64,000 bases of DNA from Pseudomonas fluorescens (GCF_000730425.1 NZ_CP008896.1:3596001-3660000), one strand, 5' to 3'; counted from the stretch's first letter, positions 29,892 to 39,871 are shown. The notes: generated by a model not told the origin, from the letters alone. Numbers and translations are program-made.

Positions 29892-31801
29892 CAGGACAGT
29901 GCCTCCAGCTCCGCTTGCAGGCCTTCCAGCAGCTCGAGGGCTTCCATCCAGGCCTCCTCCAGTTGCCCTTCGCGCACCTTGAGTTTGGCCTGTTCGGCCA
30001 ACAGGTCACGCAGTTCATCCTTGCGGGCCGCTTCGTAGACTGCGCTGTCGCCGAGGCTGGCCTCGATCTTGGCCAGGCGTTCGTGGACCTTGCCCAACTC
30101 GGCTTCAAGCTTGTCGGCTTCGCGCTTGTGTGGCGCCAACTGCTGGCGCAGGGCTGCTGCGGCCTGGCGCTGGGCTTTCTTGTCGGTCTTGTCCGGGTTG
30201 ACCGGGGTGTTGCTGACCGGCGCATTGCGCAGGCGATAGTCGGTCAACCAGCGGGCGTAGTCGTCCAGGTCGCCATCGAACTCTTCGACTTTTCCATCGG
30301 CTACCAGCAGGAAGTTATCAGTGGTGCTCTTGAGCAAGTGGCGGTCGTGAGACACCACCAGTACCGCACCGCTGAATTCCTGCAGGGCCATGGTCAGTGC
30401 CAGGCGCATTTCCAGGTCCAGGTGGTTGGTCGGTTCGTCGAGCAGCAGCAGGTTTGGCCGGTCCCAGGCGATCAGGGCCAGGGCCAGGCGGGCTTTTTCG
30501 CCGCCGGAGAAATTCAGTACCGGCTCATCGATGCGTGCGCCACGGAAGTCAAAACCGCCGAGGAAGTCGCGCAGGGTCTGCTCGCGCTCGGTCGGCGCCA
30601 GGCGCTGCAAATGCAGAAGCGGGCTGGCCTTGGCATCGAGGGAGTCCAGTTGATGCTGGGCGAAGTAGCCCACCACCAGGTTCTCGCCACGGGTCAGGCG
30701 GCCGGCCAGGGGCGAAAGCTCGCCCGACAGGTTCTTGATCAGCGTCGACTTGCCCGCACCGTTGGGACCGAGAAGGCCGATGCGCGCGCCCGGCGTGAGT
30801 TGCAGCTTGACCTTCTCCAGGATGGTCTTGTCGCCATAACCCAGGCGTGCATCCGAGAGGTCCAGCAATGGGCTGGAGATTTTCACCGACTCGCGGAATA
30901 CAAAGTCAAACGGCGAGTCGACGTGGGCCGCCGACAGCTCTTCCATGCGCTCCAGGGCCTTGATCCGGCTCTGGGCCTGACGGGCCTTGGTGGCCTGGGC
31001 CTTGAACCGGGCGATGTAGCTTTCCATGTGTGCACGCTGCGCCTGCTGCTTCTCGAAGGCCTGTTGCTGCTGGGCCAGGCGCTCGGCACGAGCCCGCTCG
31101 AACGCGCTGTAGCCACCGCGATAGAGGGTGATTTTCTTCTGTTCGACATGGGCGATGTTATCGACCACGGCGTCGAGGAAATCCCGGTCGTGGGAAATCA
31201 GCAGCAAGGTGCCGGGGTAACTCTTGAGGAAATCCTCCAGCCACAGGATCGCATCGAGGTCCAAGTGGTTGGTCGGTTCATCGAGCAGCAACAGGTCCGA
31301 CGGGCACATCAGGGCCTGGGCCAGGTTCAGGCGCATGCGCCAGCCACCGGAGAAGTCGGCGACCGGGCGGTCCATCTGCTCGTTGGTGAAGCCCAGGCCG
31401 GCGAGCATCTTGCGCGCGCGGGCGTCGGCGGTGTAGCCGTCGGCACTGTCGAGTTCCGAGTGCAGGCGGGCCTGGGCGGCACCGTCCTGGGCTTTCTCGG
31501 CCTCGGCCAGGTCGTGTTGCACCTGGCGCAGGCGCAGGTCGCCATCGAGCACGTAGTCGATCGCGATGCGGTCCAGGGTGTCGATCTCCTGGCGCATGTG
31601 AGCGATACGCCAGTCGGCTGGCAGCAGGCAGTCCCCGGAATCCGGGGTCAGCTCACCGAGCAGCAGGGCGAACAATGTGGATTTGCCGGCGCCGTTGGCA
31701 CCGATCAGGCCGGCTTTGTGACCGGCGTGCAGGGTCAGCTCGGCGTCTTCAAGAAGACGTTGCGGGCCACGCTGTAATGTTAGGCTTTGAAGTCGGATCA
31801 T
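29891..31801 (-). CDS. yheS: ABC-F ATPase, YheS type
   Basis: 636-residue soluble protein with two ABC domains, a ribosome-associated translation factor family. First Walker A GANGAGKSTLF and signature FSGGWRMRL; second Walker A GPNGAGKSTLIK and signature NFSGGEKARLALAL; Walker B LLLLDEPTNHLDL occurs in both halves. The inter-domain linker contains RAHMESYIARFKAQATKARQAQSRIKALERM, and the C-terminus (about 540-636) is a charged coiled coil. The start MIRLQSLTLQRGPQRLL was chosen because the ABC domain begins there; 50 bp separate it from the divergent TIGR02444 gene. Confidence 0.94.
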   Translation of the reverse strand: MIRLQSLTLQRGPQRLLEDAELTLHAGHKAGLIGANGAGKSTLFALLLGELTPDSGDCLLPADWRIAHMRQEIDTLDRIAIDYVLDGDLRLRQVQHDLAEAEKAQDGAAQARLHSELDSADGYTADARARKMLAGLGFTNEQMDRPVADFSGGWRMRLNLAQALMCPSDLLLLDEPTNHLDLDAILWLEDFLKSYPGTLLLISHDRDFLDAVVDNIAHVEQKKITLYRGGYSAFERARAERLAQQQQAFEKQQAQRAHMESYIARFKAQATKARQAQSRIKALERMEELSAAHVDSPFDFVFRESVKISSPLLDLSDARLGYGDKTILEKVKLQLTPGARIGLLGPNGAGKSTLIKNLSGELSPLAGRLTRGENLVVGYFAQHQLDSLDAKASPLLHLQRLAPTEREQTLRDFLGGFDFRGARIDEPVLNFSGGEKARLALALIAWDRPNLLLLDEPTNHLDLEMRLALTMALQEFSGAVLVVSHDRHLLKSTTDNFLLVADGKVEEFDGDLDDYARWLTDYRLRNAPVSNTPVNPDKTDKKAQRQAAAALRQQLAPHKREADKLEAELGKVHERLAKIEASLGDSAVYEAARKDELRDLLAEQAKLKVREGQLEEAWMEALELLEGLQAELEALS

Positions 31802-31851
31802 AATGGCGGCGGAGTCTACCAGCTTCGTTGGCCGCTGGCTTGGGTGTGAAC

Positions 31852-32316
31852 ATGTGCGCTGACCTGTGGAGCTTTGCCCTCTCGACCTACGCCCGCGCGG
31901 ATGCTGAAGAGGCCTGCCTGCGCTTGCAGGAACAAGGGGCGGATGTGTGTCTGTTGTTGTGCGGGCTCTGGCTGGAACAGCGCAGGGTCGCACCTGAACC
32001 TGGACGCGTACAGGCGCTGCGAACAATCGCCGAGCCTTGGCAGGCAGACGTTGTGGAGCCCTTGCGCAGGATACGCAAGCAATGGCGCGCCATGGCACAG
32101 CAGGATGTGGAACTGGGAGCGTTGCGCGAGCGAGTCAAGGCTCTGGAGCTGGAAGCCGAACAGCAGTTGCTATTACGTCTGGAGGCGCTGGCACAGGGTT
32201 GGCCAATGGGGGAACGCGCCACGAACCAGGCATGGCTTGAAGGACTGGCGACCGAAGCCGCCAACCTCGACCACGACGCGCTGCATCAGCTGCGCGCCGC
32301 GGCCACCGGCACTTAG
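31852..32316 (+). CDS. TIGR02444 family protein
   Basis: 154-residue conserved hypothetical protein found next to the ABC-F gene and algP in pseudomonads. It begins MCADLWSFALSTYARADAEEACLRLQEQGADVCLLLCGLWLEQRR, a pattern I recognise as TIGR02444. The rest is helical and charged. The ATG at 31852 was preferred since the family starts at this point and GGGTGTGA lies upstream. Its stop overlaps that of algP, which converges on it. Function unknown. Confidence 0.85.
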   Translation: MCADLWSFALSTYARADAEEACLRLQEQGADVCLLLCGLWLEQRRVAPEPGRVQALRTIAEPWQADVVEPLRRIRKQWRAMAQQDVELGALRERVKALELEAEQQLLLRLEALAQGWPMGERATNQAWLEGLATEAANLDHDALHQLRAAATGT

Positions 32317-33452
32317 GAAGCGCTGGTTGGGGTGGTGCCTGCTACCGGGGCAGGCGTGCTGCTGACCGGTGCGGTGGTAGCGGCTGGAGCTGCCGGTGCG
32401 GCAGGGGTCGCTGGTTTGGCGGCCGGTTTCGCAGCGGCAGGCTTGGCAGCTGGTTTTGCGACCGGTTTTGCAGCAGCTGGCTTGGCAGCTGGTTTTGCGA
32501 CCGGTTTTGCAGCAGCAGGCTTGGCGGCTGGTTTTGCGACCGGTTTTGCAGCGGCTGGTTTCGCGGCAGCAGTTTTGGCAGCTGGCTTAGCGGCTGGTTT
32601 CGCGGCAGCGGTTTTGGCAGCTGGCTTGGCGGCTGGTTTCGCAGCGGCAGTTTTGGCAACTGGCTTGGTCGCAGGTTTCGCAGCAGCAGTTTTGGCAGCT
32701 GGCTTGGCGGCTGGTTTCGCAGCGGCGGTTTTAGCAACTGGCTTGGCGGCTGGTTTCACAGCAGTGGTTTTGGCAGCTGGCTTGGCCGCGGGTTTCGCAG
32801 CGGCGGTTTTGGCAGCTGGCTTGGCCGCAGGTTTCGCAGCGGCGGTTTTGGCAGCTGGCTTGGCCGCAGGTTTCGCAGCGGCGGTTTTGGCAGCTGGCTT
32901 AGCGGCTGGTTTCGCAGCAGCAGTTTTAGCAACTGGCTTGGCCGCAGGTTTCGCAGCGGCGGTTTTGGCGACCGGCTTGGCGGCTGGTTTCGCAGGCGCT
33001 TTTTTAGCAGCCGGCTTGGCCGGCGCCTTGGCAGCAGCTGCCTTGGCTGGTGCACGAGTGCTCAACACTTTGGCCACCGCGTCTTTCACACGCCCGACAC
33101 CCTGCGCCAATTTCAGGCTCTCTTGGGCATCGCGCTTGAGTTGAAGGATGTAGGTGCGCGTTTCGGACTGACGATCCTTGAGAGCATCGAGCAAGTCCTC
33201 AAGTTCTTTCACGGCGCCCTTGGCTTTGGTTTGCGCCTTGGCTTTGCCGGCAGTCGCGGCGTCTTGCAGTTTGGTGCGGGACTTATGCAGTTTTTCTTGA
33301 GCCTTGCCGCGTTGCTTTTCCAGCTTGGCGAGCAATTTCTCTGCATCAGCCAAGGCTTGGGAGCAAGCACTTTCCAAATGTTCGAGCAGGCTGCCCGAGA
33401 GTTGTTGGAGCAAGTGCAACGGGGTATTAACAGGCTTCTGTTTGGCCGACAT
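32313..33452 (-). CDS. algP: AlgP, histone H1-like alginate regulator
   Basis: 379 residues. The N-terminal 130 residues form a helical, coiled-coil-prone domain (HLLQQLSGSLLEHLESACSQALADAEKLLAKLEKQ). From about 159 to 301 there are 11 tandem copies of a 13-residue unit KPxAKTAAAKPAA, then three copies of a KT-less variant (302-340), and finally a Pro/Ala/Thr tail. Lys-Pro-Ala-rich tails of this kind bind DNA; P. aeruginosa AlgP (AlgR3) influences algD transcription. It sits beside the FKBP gene and algQ as in P. aeruginosa. Confidence 0.93.
   Translation of the reverse strand: MSAKQKPVNTPLHLLQQLSGSLLEHLESACSQALADAEKLLAKLEKQRGKAQEKLHKSRTKLQDAATAGKAKAQTKAKGAVKELEDLLDALKDRQSETRTYILQLKRDAQESLKLAQGVGRVKDAVAKVLSTRAPAKAAAAKAPAKPAAKKAPAKPAAKPVAKTAAAKPAAKPVAKTAAAKPAAKPAAKTAAAKPAAKPAAKTAAAKPAAKPAAKTAAAKPAAKPAAKTTAVKPAAKPVAKTAAAKPAAKPAAKTAAAKPATKPVAKTAAAKPAAKPAAKTAAAKPAAKPAAKTAAAKPAAAKPVAKPAAKPAAAKPVAKPAAKPAAAKPVAKPAAKPAAAKPAAKPATPAAPAAPAATTAPVSSTPAPVAGTTPTSAS
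32433..32978. repeat. 39-bp tandem repeats within algP
   Basis: Fourteen in-frame 39-bp units encode the AlgP tail (11 of one type, three of a variant). The copies are nearly but not fully identical at DNA level, so unequal recombination or slippage could change copy number without a frameshift. Confidence 0.85.
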
Positions 33453-33644
33453 GGTTTACCTCCTGGCTGACGTGGGTGCGGCTCATACTAGCCCTCTGCT
33501 CTTACCGCCGCTAGGGCATGTTGACAGTATCGAATGCGTTGCGTTGCACCGCACAAAAATTCTTATCGATATAACGCAAAACCACTCCATTCTTTACCCC
33601 TGCACACTGGCATAATCCACCGCACTTTCGGCTGGAGAATACCC

Positions 33645-34310
33645 ATGTCGCGTTACCTTTTTTTCATCCTGGGTTTGTCGCTTTCAGTGGCCAACGCGAC
33701 TGAGCCTGCGGCGTCCAAGGACAGCCACGACCTGGCCTACAGCCTGGGTGCCAGCCTTGGCGAACGCCTGCGCCAGGAAGTCCCCGACCTGCAAATCCAG
33801 GCCTTGCTCGATGGCCTCAAGCAAGCTTATCAAGGCAAGCCCCTGGCCCTGGATGACGCACGCATCGCACAGGTTCTCGCCCAGCATGAAGCGCAGGCCA
33901 GCAACGGGCCCCAAGTGCCGCAAAGCGAAAAGGCCCTCGCCGCCGAACAACAATTCATGAGCGCAGAAAAAGCCCGGATCGGCGTGCGTGAATTGGCCGA
34001 CGGTATATTGCTCACGGAGCTGGCCCCCGGCAGCGGGAAAAAGCCAGGCGCCCATGATCGGATTCAAGTGAAGTATGTGGGGCAATTGCCCGACGGAACG
34101 ATTTTCGACCAGAGTGCCCAGCCCCAATGGTTTCGCCTGGACAGTGTGATCAACGGCTGGCAAAGCGCATTGCAGCAGATGCCAGTGGGCGCGAAGTGGC
34201 GCCTGGTGATTCCATCGGCACAAGCCTATGGTGCCGAGGGTGCGGGCGAGTTGATCGCGCCTTACACACCACTGGTTTTCGAGATTGAGCTACTCGCAAC
34301 CGGTGCCTGA
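33645..34310 (+). CDS. FKBP-type peptidyl-prolyl isomerase, FklB/FkpA-like
   Basis: 221 residues. Signal peptide MSRYLFFILGLSLSVANA. The N-terminal FKBP dimerisation helices ([32 protein letters not shown]) are followed by the FKBP fold: HDRIQVKYVGQLPDGTIFDQS, VINGWQSALQQMPVGAKWRLVIPSAQAYGAEG and PLVFEIELL. It acts as a periplasmic folding catalyst. GGAGAA lies before the ATG. Confidence 0.92.
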   Translation: MSRYLFFILGLSLSVANATEPAASKDSHDLAYSLGASLGERLRQEVPDLQIQALLDGLKQAYQGKPLALDDARIAQVLAQHEAQASNGPQVPQSEKALAAEQQFMSAEKARIGVRELADGILLTELAPGSGKKPGAHDRIQVKYVGQLPDGTIFDQSAQPQWFRLDSVINGWQSALQQMPVGAKWRLVIPSAQAYGAEGAGELIAPYTPLVFEIELLATGA

Positions 34311-34317
34311 ACCCAAC

Positions 34318-34350
34318 AAAAAACGGTGCCTCATGCGCACCGTTTTTTTG
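34318..34350. terminator. Bidirectional terminator between FKBP and algQ
   Basis: Stem ACGGTGC/GCACCGT with A-runs on one side and T-runs on the other, between two convergent genes. Confidence 0.9.
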
Positions 34351-34365
34351 TCTTGCCGCTGAGGG

Positions 34366-34824
34366 TCACGCCTGGGTTGCAGGCTCTTCCTTGTGGGCGT
34401 TGTGCAGCACTTCGATCAGGCAGTCTTCCAGTTCGAAACGCTCATGGAGCAAGCCGCCAAGCTCTTTGAACTTCGCAGCAACGCACTCACCCTTGTCGCA
34501 CAGGTCGTTGAAGGCCAGGAGCTTTTCGGTGATGACATCGATACGCGGGTAAATGGTCTCGGCCAAGTCCAGACCACGCTGGTCATCGAAGGCCTCGGCC
34601 TCCTTGGTCAATTGCTCATAGACCCCGAAGTGCCCTGCCGAGACGTAATCCACCAGCACACCACAGAAGTCCTGCAGAGGCACACGGTTCTCAGCCAGCG
34701 CTTCGGGCTTCTCACCGAGCGCATCAAAGGCCCGAACCAATTCGTGACGTGCCTTCAACCAGCTGTCGATCAGCTTATGCACACCACCCCAGCGTTCCTG
34801 AGCATTCTGACAACTTTCCAACAT
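34366..34824 (-). CDS. algQ: Rsd/AlgQ anti-sigma-70 regulator
   Basis: 152-residue all-helical protein of the Rsd/AlgQ family, which binds region 4 of sigma-70 and in Pseudomonas affects alginate and siderophore expression. It begins [30 protein letters not shown], the AlgQ signature, and ends in a helical segment [18 protein letters not shown]. The start chosen has GGAAGAG upstream; the open frame runs 34 codons further. Confidence 0.94.
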   Translation of the reverse strand: MLESCQNAQERWGGVHKLIDSWLKARHELVRAFDALGEKPEALAENRVPLQDFCGVLVDYVSAGHFGVYEQLTKEAEAFDDQRGLDLAETIYPRIDVITEKLLAFNDLCDKGECVAAKFKELGGLLHERFELEDCLIEVLHNAHKEEPATQA

Positions 34825-35029
34825 GATGATCTCTTCCCTTATGGGCGGTGCCGCTTTTGCCCGCGCAATACGTCGAGGATAAAGCGGCAAGCGGACAAAG
34901 CCGCATCGAACAAACTGTTTCAACATCGCGTGCGGGCCAGATTATGCCCCCACGACTATGGCTTCAAGGTACGCAGGCCAGAAAGTTCATACAAGTGTTT
35001 AATCCCATCCTACGAACCACCCCACCCAA

Positions 35030-35551
35030 TCAGTGCTTCATAAATCGCAAATTCTGATCGGACAACAGGCGGGAAAATTGCGTTACCCCCAGCATGAGCA
35101 TGGCCACGAAGAACAGCAGGCTCCATTCCGGAATGCTCAAGTCGAACAACGTCCAGTTGATTTCCACGCAGTCGACGGTGCCCTTGAATGCCAATTGCAG
35201 GGCTTGCCCCAGCGACAGGTTTTCGATCATGTATTCCAGGCTTGGCCAGCAGTTGGGCATCTGGTCAGGCGGGATGTTCTGCAACAACACCTGGCGCACC
35301 GCAGTAACTGCGCCGAGCAACGCACAGCCTGTACTCGCCGCCCAGTACAGGTAGATGCCCACGCGCTTGGGACCATGGATCGCCGCTATCAGGTTGATCA
35401 GGGTGAACACCGCCAGCAGGCTGCGCTGGATCAGGCACAGGAAACAAGGCCGCAAAAGAGCCCCGTATTCCAGGTAAAAAGACGCACCCAACGTCAGCGC
35501 ACCGGCCATGAACGCCAGGAGGAACAGGGAGCGTGAGGGGGCCAGAGACAT
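35030..35551 (-). CDS. dsbB: Disulfide bond formation protein DsbB
   Basis: 173-residue inner-membrane quinone reductase that re-oxidises DsbA. Four membrane helices. The two periplasmic cysteine pairs are Cys36-x2-Cys39 (LRPCFLCLIQR) and Cys101/Cys128 (MPNCWPSLEYM; VDCVEINW). It is the DsbB/DsbH paralogue found beside algQ and hemY in pseudomonads. Confidence 0.94.
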   Translation of the reverse strand: MSLAPSRSLFLLAFMAGALTLGASFYLEYGALLRPCFLCLIQRSLLAVFTLINLIAAIHGPKRVGIYLYWAASTGCALLGAVTAVRQVLLQNIPPDQMPNCWPSLEYMIENLSLGQALQLAFKGTVDCVEINWTLFDLSIPEWSLLFFVAMLMLGVTQFSRLLSDQNLRFMKH

Positions 35552-35730
35552 TGTTTATCCGTAACGCAAGAGATAGGCAGTTACGGTAGAGGAAAGACCT
35601 TACCCCTTTCAATATGCGTTGGAGCAGACGCTTCCGCGAGATCACTGGGATATCCCGTCAGAGGACGGGTAACTTTACGTGGCGCTATGTGGGAAACCAC
35701 CTCAAGCCCCTAAGACCTGCAAGCCAAGGG

Positions 35731-35778
35731 GTTTTGAAGGGCTGGTTGCCAGATGTTTCCGAGCCAACCCTTCAAAAC
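35731..35778. repeat. Inverted repeat downstream of hemY
   Basis: GTTTTGAAGGG (35731-35741) pairs perfectly with CCCTTCAAAAC (35768-35778); the pairing extends imperfectly inward. It starts nine bases beyond the hemY stop and may end the hemCDXY transcript, although a long T-run is missing. Confidence 0.6.
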
Positions 35779-35786
35779 ATCCTACG

Positions 35787-37028
35787 TTAAACCCGTGCAG
35801 GCACCGGTAGCGGCGAAGCCAGCAGACGGCTGTCCAACAGCCCCAGGCCCTCCTGGAACAGTTGATTACTGCGCTCGGTATCACCCAACTGCGCCAGCAA
35901 CCGCGCCAACTCGGCACAGGCCTCGGGATTGAGTTGTACTTGCAGGCTGCTTTCCAGATAGTCCCGCGCCTTGCCCCACAAACTGTTTTGCAGGCAGAGC
36001 CGGCCCAATGTCAGCAATAGGCTGGCATCCCCAGGATGATCCTTGAGCCAACCCTCGGCAAACTTCAGTTGCCGCGCCGCATCACCACCGCGCAGCAGGC
36101 CATACAACCGGATCAGGTGGCTGTCGTACCCGCGCTTGAGGGCACCACGCAAAGCCTCTTCGGCCTTGGCATCCGCGCCCAATTGGCGCAACTGCTCGGC
36201 ATAGGCCAGCACCAACTGCGGCTCCTGGCGCTGGGCCGAGGTCAATTGCTGCCAGGCCCGCTCAAGGGATTGCAGGCCCGCTTCACCATGCTCTTCACGC
36301 TGGACGGCCAGGCTCAGGTTTTCACCCCAGGCCCGGCGCTCCAGATCTGCCAGTTCAGCGGCTGGCAGCACTTTATCCTTGCGCAACTCCGGCAAGAGCC
36401 GGATCACCGAGGGCCAGTCACCACGCTGCTGGTGCAGGCGCTGGAGCTGGCGCAAGACCTGGGCGTTGTGCGGGTGGCGTTCATGCATGGCTTGCAGCGT
36501 CACAAGCGCAGCGTCCGTGTCGCCACGGTCCATCTGCAACTGCGCGTGGCTCAAGGCTATCGCCAACTCGGCCTGGGGCTGGCGTTCCAAGGCCCGCTCC
36601 AACAAGCTGTCGGACTCGTCATAACGCCCTTGCTCGTTGGCCGCCCGCGCCGCGCCGAGGTAGTACAACAATGGCTGGCGCTCTGCCTCCGCCGCGCGGT
36701 GCAAGTGCCGTTCGGCACTGGCCCAGCGCCCTTCCGCCAGGTCCATCTGCCCCTGTTCGATAGCCACCTGTACTCGCCGGCTGCGATTGCGCCGCGACCA
36801 GGGATTGACCACGCCACCGGAGGTCGTCACCAACCCCAGCAGCACCCGCAACAGATAGATCGCCAGGCCGACGACAAACACCGCCACCAGGGTCGACCAC
36901 AGGCCGGACTCGTAATGCAGCACATGGGGATAGCTGATCAGTACATAGCCGGTGTGTTTCGAGATGCCCACCGCCAGCGCCAGGGCGAGGGCAATCGCCA
37001 GCACCAGGACCACATAGAAACGCTTCAT
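35787..37028 (-). CDS. hemY: HemY, haem-biosynthesis-associated TPR protein
   Basis: 413 residues. An N-terminal membrane helix pair (FYVVLVLAIALALALAVGISKHTGYVLISYP; LVAVFVVGLAIYLLRVLLGLV) is followed by cytoplasmic or periplasmic TPR repeats (AERHLHRAAEAERQPLLYYLGAARAANEQGRYDES). This is the gammaproteobacterial HemY of the hemCDXY operon, not protoporphyrinogen oxidase. Five bases separate it from hemX. Confidence 0.92.
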   Translation of the reverse strand: MKRFYVVLVLAIALALALAVGISKHTGYVLISYPHVLHYESGLWSTLVAVFVVGLAIYLLRVLLGLVTTSGGVVNPWSRRNRSRRVQVAIEQGQMDLAEGRWASAERHLHRAAEAERQPLLYYLGAARAANEQGRYDESDSLLERALERQPQAELAIALSHAQLQMDRGDTDAALVTLQAMHERHPHNAQVLRQLQRLHQQRGDWPSVIRLLPELRKDKVLPAAELADLERRAWGENLSLAVQREEHGEAGLQSLERAWQQLTSAQRQEPQLVLAYAEQLRQLGADAKAEEALRGALKRGYDSHLIRLYGLLRGGDAARQLKFAEGWLKDHPGDASLLLTLGRLCLQNSLWGKARDYLESSLQVQLNPEACAELARLLAQLGDTERSNQLFQEGLGLLDSRLLASPLPVPARV

Positions 37029-37033
37029 CGGCT

Positions 37034-38146
37034 TTACTCCTGGGTCGCCGGCTTACCGGCGGAAGCCTTGGCTTCATCGCCAGACTGATGGCGGCGTTCA
37101 AGGTAAGCCTGCACCGCGGACAAACTTGCGGCGAGGTCCGGGGTCACCACCGAGACAGCCTTGGGCTCAAGCTCGGCAATACGCGCCAGCATGGCCTGGC
37201 TTTGTGGGTTGTCCTGGTTGAAGTTGCCCTGCAATACGCTGCGCGCCTCGCCCAACGCCCGGGTGTACACCGCCGGCTCGCCATTGAGTGCGGCCCATTG
37301 CGCCTGCTCCAGCGCCAGGCTCAGGGCCAGGCGCACCTGGTTCAAGCCTTGGCCTGCCAGCAGTGGGCGAACGTTATCGTCAGGATTGAAATCGATACGG
37401 AAGTAGCGGGATATCTGCTCCCACCATTGACTCCAGCGACTGTCAGTGTCGGTAGTTGGACGGCCCTGCGGGCTTTCTTGCAGTTGATATTCCGGGGATA
37501 CGGCGGCCAGTTGCACCACCTGGTCACGCAGCGCCGCCAGTTGCAGGTACAGCCCGGTACGGTCTGGCTGCTCGACACTGCGCAAGGCTGCCAGGCTCTT
37601 GGCCAACTGCTCACGGGCGGCGTAGGAGCCTGGATCGCTCTGCTCACGCAGGATCTCATCGGCGCCCTGCACCAGCGCCTGGGCGCTGTTGATGTCCTGC
37701 AACGCTGACAAACGCAGGCTGGCCAGACGCAGCAGGTGCTCGGCCTCAGCCAGGCGCCAGTCCTTGCGGCTGGCGCCCAGGACAGTTTCCAGGCGCTGGT
37801 TCAGGCGTTGCTGGTCGCCCTGCAATTGCGCTACCAACCGACGGCGTTCTTCCTGCTCATCAGCGCCCGGCAATTGTGCCAGGCGCGCGGCCAATTGCTG
37901 TTGAGCCTGCGCGATGCTCTGGGATTGCTCATCCAGAGTGCGCACCTGCCCCATCTGTTGCTGGCTGCTCGCTTGCAGGGCCCGGACTTGCCAGATCCCC
38001 CAGCCGCCGGCCGCAACACCGGCAGCGCCAAGCAGCAAAGCAAAGACGGCCAGGCCGTTGCCACGGCGAGGCTGAGTGACCGGGGTCTCAGCAGGCGCAT
38101 CAAGCGCGGGCTGAGCTTCATCTTTAGGCAAGGCTGTTTCGCTCAC
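37034..38146 (-). CDS. hemX: HemX, uroporphyrinogen-III C-methyltransferase-like membrane protein
   Basis: 370 residues. A proline-rich N-terminus precedes one membrane helix (NGLAVFALLLGAAGVAAGGWGIWQVRAL), then a coiled coil (SSQQQMGQVRTLDEQSQSIAQAQQQLAARL) and a helical domain (DWRLAEAEHLLRLASLRLSALQDINSA). It lacks methyltransferase motifs, so the historical enzyme name is misleading. It lies between hemD and hemY. Confidence 0.9.
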   Translation of the reverse strand: MSETALPKDEAQPALDAPAETPVTQPRRGNGLAVFALLLGAAGVAAGGWGIWQVRALQASSQQQMGQVRTLDEQSQSIAQAQQQLAARLAQLPGADEQEERRRLVAQLQGDQQRLNQRLETVLGASRKDWRLAEAEHLLRLASLRLSALQDINSAQALVQGADEILREQSDPGSYAAREQLAKSLAALRSVEQPDRTGLYLQLAALRDQVVQLAAVSPEYQLQESPQGRPTTDTDSRWSQWWEQISRYFRIDFNPDDNVRPLLAGQGLNQVRLALSLALEQAQWAALNGEPAVYTRALGEARSVLQGNFNQDNPQSQAMLARIAELEPKAVSVVTPDLAASLSAVQAYLERRHQSGDEAKASAGKPATQE

Positions 38147-38165
38147 GTGTCCATCCTTTGCGTTA

Positions 38166-38933
38166 TTAGAGAGTGGGGACGGGCTGGCTCCGTAACGCCA
38201 CTAGCAAAGCCGCGGCACTGGCACCACGGCAATCCACAACTTTTTCCGCGCCCGCAGCCCGCGCCATTTCGGCAACTCGTGGGCTGGGCACGAACAACGG
38301 CAACTGTGCCACGCGTAGCCAATCGGCACCGGCGAGGCCTTGCAGATGCAAAAAACCCTGCCCACTGCTGACCACCAGGCCGTTCAAGCGTTCCACATCA
38401 ATGCGCTGGGCGAGCACATCCGGGTCATAGGCCGGCAGGAACCGGCGATACAACTCCAGGTAATCGACACTAGCACCTTGGCCGCATAAACGCTCAGCCA
38501 GCCACTCCCGCCCACCCTGCCCACGCAGGATCAATACACGCGCACCTTCAACGGCGACAGCCTCGCGCAACCTGGGCAATTCAAGCAAGGCTTCGCTGTC
38601 ATCCCCAAGCGCGGGGTAACTCACGTCCAGGCCATGGTCGGCCAGGACCCGGGCCGTAGCCGCACCGACGCTGAACCACGGCAAGGTTGGCACCGCAGGC
38701 GCATACCGGTCGAGCAGTTGCAGTGCCTGACGCGCAGCCGGCTTGCTCACGACAATCACCGCACAATAGCGATCAAGGCCCTGGAAAACCGCCAGGTGTT
38801 GGGCAGTGACGGGCAAGGGTTCGGTTTCCAGCAACGGCAGGCTGCTGCTGAAAATACCGGCTTCGGACAACGAGGCCGCCAAGGCTGCCGCGTCCTCGGC
38901 AGGCCGCGTCAGCAGCACACGCCAGCCGGTCAC
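38166..38933 (-). CDS. hemD: Uroporphyrinogen-III synthase
   Basis: 255 residues. Cyclises hydroxymethylbilane with inversion of ring D. It begins [23 protein letters not shown], with the typical [19 protein letters not shown] segment and a second-domain motif [18 protein letters not shown]. The ATG overlaps the hemC stop by four bases, indicating translational coupling. Confidence 0.93.
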   Translation of the reverse strand: MTGWRVLLTRPAEDAAALAASLSEAGIFSSSLPLLETEPLPVTAQHLAVFQGLDRYCAVIVVSKPAARQALQLLDRYAPAVPTLPWFSVGAATARVLADHGLDVSYPALGDDSEALLELPRLREAVAVEGARVLILRGQGGREWLAERLCGQGASVDYLELYRRFLPAYDPDVLAQRIDVERLNGLVVSSGQGFLHLQGLAGADWLRVAQLPLFVPSPRVAEMARAAGAEKVVDCRGASAAALLVALRSQPVPTL

Positions 38934-39871
38934 TGCGGACCGGCCTCGCCATAGACTTTTTGCAAAATGGTACCGGCGCCTTTTGCCAGGAGTTCCTCGG
39001 CTACCTTTACGCCCAGGCTCGCGGCCTCGGTTTGCGGCCCGCGGATTTGCGCAGTAAGCAGCAAGCCGCCGTCAGGATCACCCACCAGGCCACGCAACCA
39101 GAGGTTGTCACCCTCAAGTACCGCGTAACAGGCAATCGGCACCTGGCAGCCACCGTTAAGGTGCTTGTTCAGGGCGCGTTCGGCGGTGACGCGAATTTCG
39201 GTTTGCGGGTGGTCGAGGGGCTTGAGCAGCGCCTGGATTTGCAGGTCTGCGGTGCGGCATTCGATACCGACTGCACCTTGGCCACCGGCTGGCAGGCTGT
39301 CTTCGACGCTGATGGCCGAGGTGATGCGATCTTCAAAACCCAGGCGGATCAGGCCGGCCGCCGCCAGGATGATCGCGTCGTACTCGCCGGCATCCAGCTT
39401 GGCCAGGCGGGTGTTGACGTTGCCCCGCAGGAAGCGGATCTGCAGGTCCGGACGACGGGTCAGCAACTGGGCCTGTCGACGCAGGCTGGATGTGCCGACG
39501 ATGCTGCCCTGCGGTAGCTCATCCAGGGAAGCGTAGGTATTGGACACGAAGGCATCGCGCGGGTCTTCACGCTCGCAGATGCAGTACAAGCCCAAGCCTT
39601 CGGGAAAGTCCATCGGCACGTCTTTCATCGAGTGCACGGCGATGTCGGCTTCGTTCTCCAGCAGAGCGGTTTCCAACTCCTTGACGAACAGGCCCTTGCC
39701 ACCGATTTTCGACAGCGGCGAGTCAAGCAGCTTGTCGCCACGACTGACCATGGGTACCAGGGACACCGTGAGCCCCGGGTGGGCTTGCTCAAGGCGGGCT
39801 TTGACGTATTCGGCCTGCCACAAGGCCAGGGCGCTTTTACGGGTGGCGATGCGGATTTCGCGAGAGGACAT
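38930..39871 (-). CDS. hemC: Porphobilinogen deaminase (hydroxymethylbilane synthase)
   Basis: 313 residues. It polymerises four porphobilinogens. Motifs: [19 protein letters not shown] at the N-terminus, [30 protein letters not shown] and the dipyrromethane-cofactor cysteine in [15 protein letters not shown]. First gene of the hemC-hemD-hemX-hemY run, about 140 bp after algR on the same strand. Confidence 0.97.
   Translation of the reverse strand: MSSREIRIATRKSALALWQAEYVKARLEQAHPGLTVSLVPMVSRGDKLLDSPLSKIGGKGLFVKELETALLENEADIAVHSMKDVPMDFPEGLGLYCICEREDPRDAFVSNTYASLDELPQGSIVGTSSLRRQAQLLTRRPDLQIRFLRGNVNTRLAKLDAGEYDAIILAAAGLIRLGFEDRITSAISVEDSLPAGGQGAVGIECRTADLQIQALLKPLDHPQTEIRVTAERALNKHLNGGCQVPIACYAVLEGDNLWLRGLVGDPDGGLLLTAQIRGPQTEAASLGVKVAEELLAKGAGTILQKVYGEAGPQ

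Noticed and set aside
29723..31777. Plus-strand open frame of 684 codons opposite the ABC-F gene
   Set aside because: Antisense shadow of a conserved ATPase gene; no recognisable motif.
32433..32978. Regular repeats that might suggest a CRISPR array
   Set aside because: Units are contiguous 39-bp coding repeats without spacers, inside algP.
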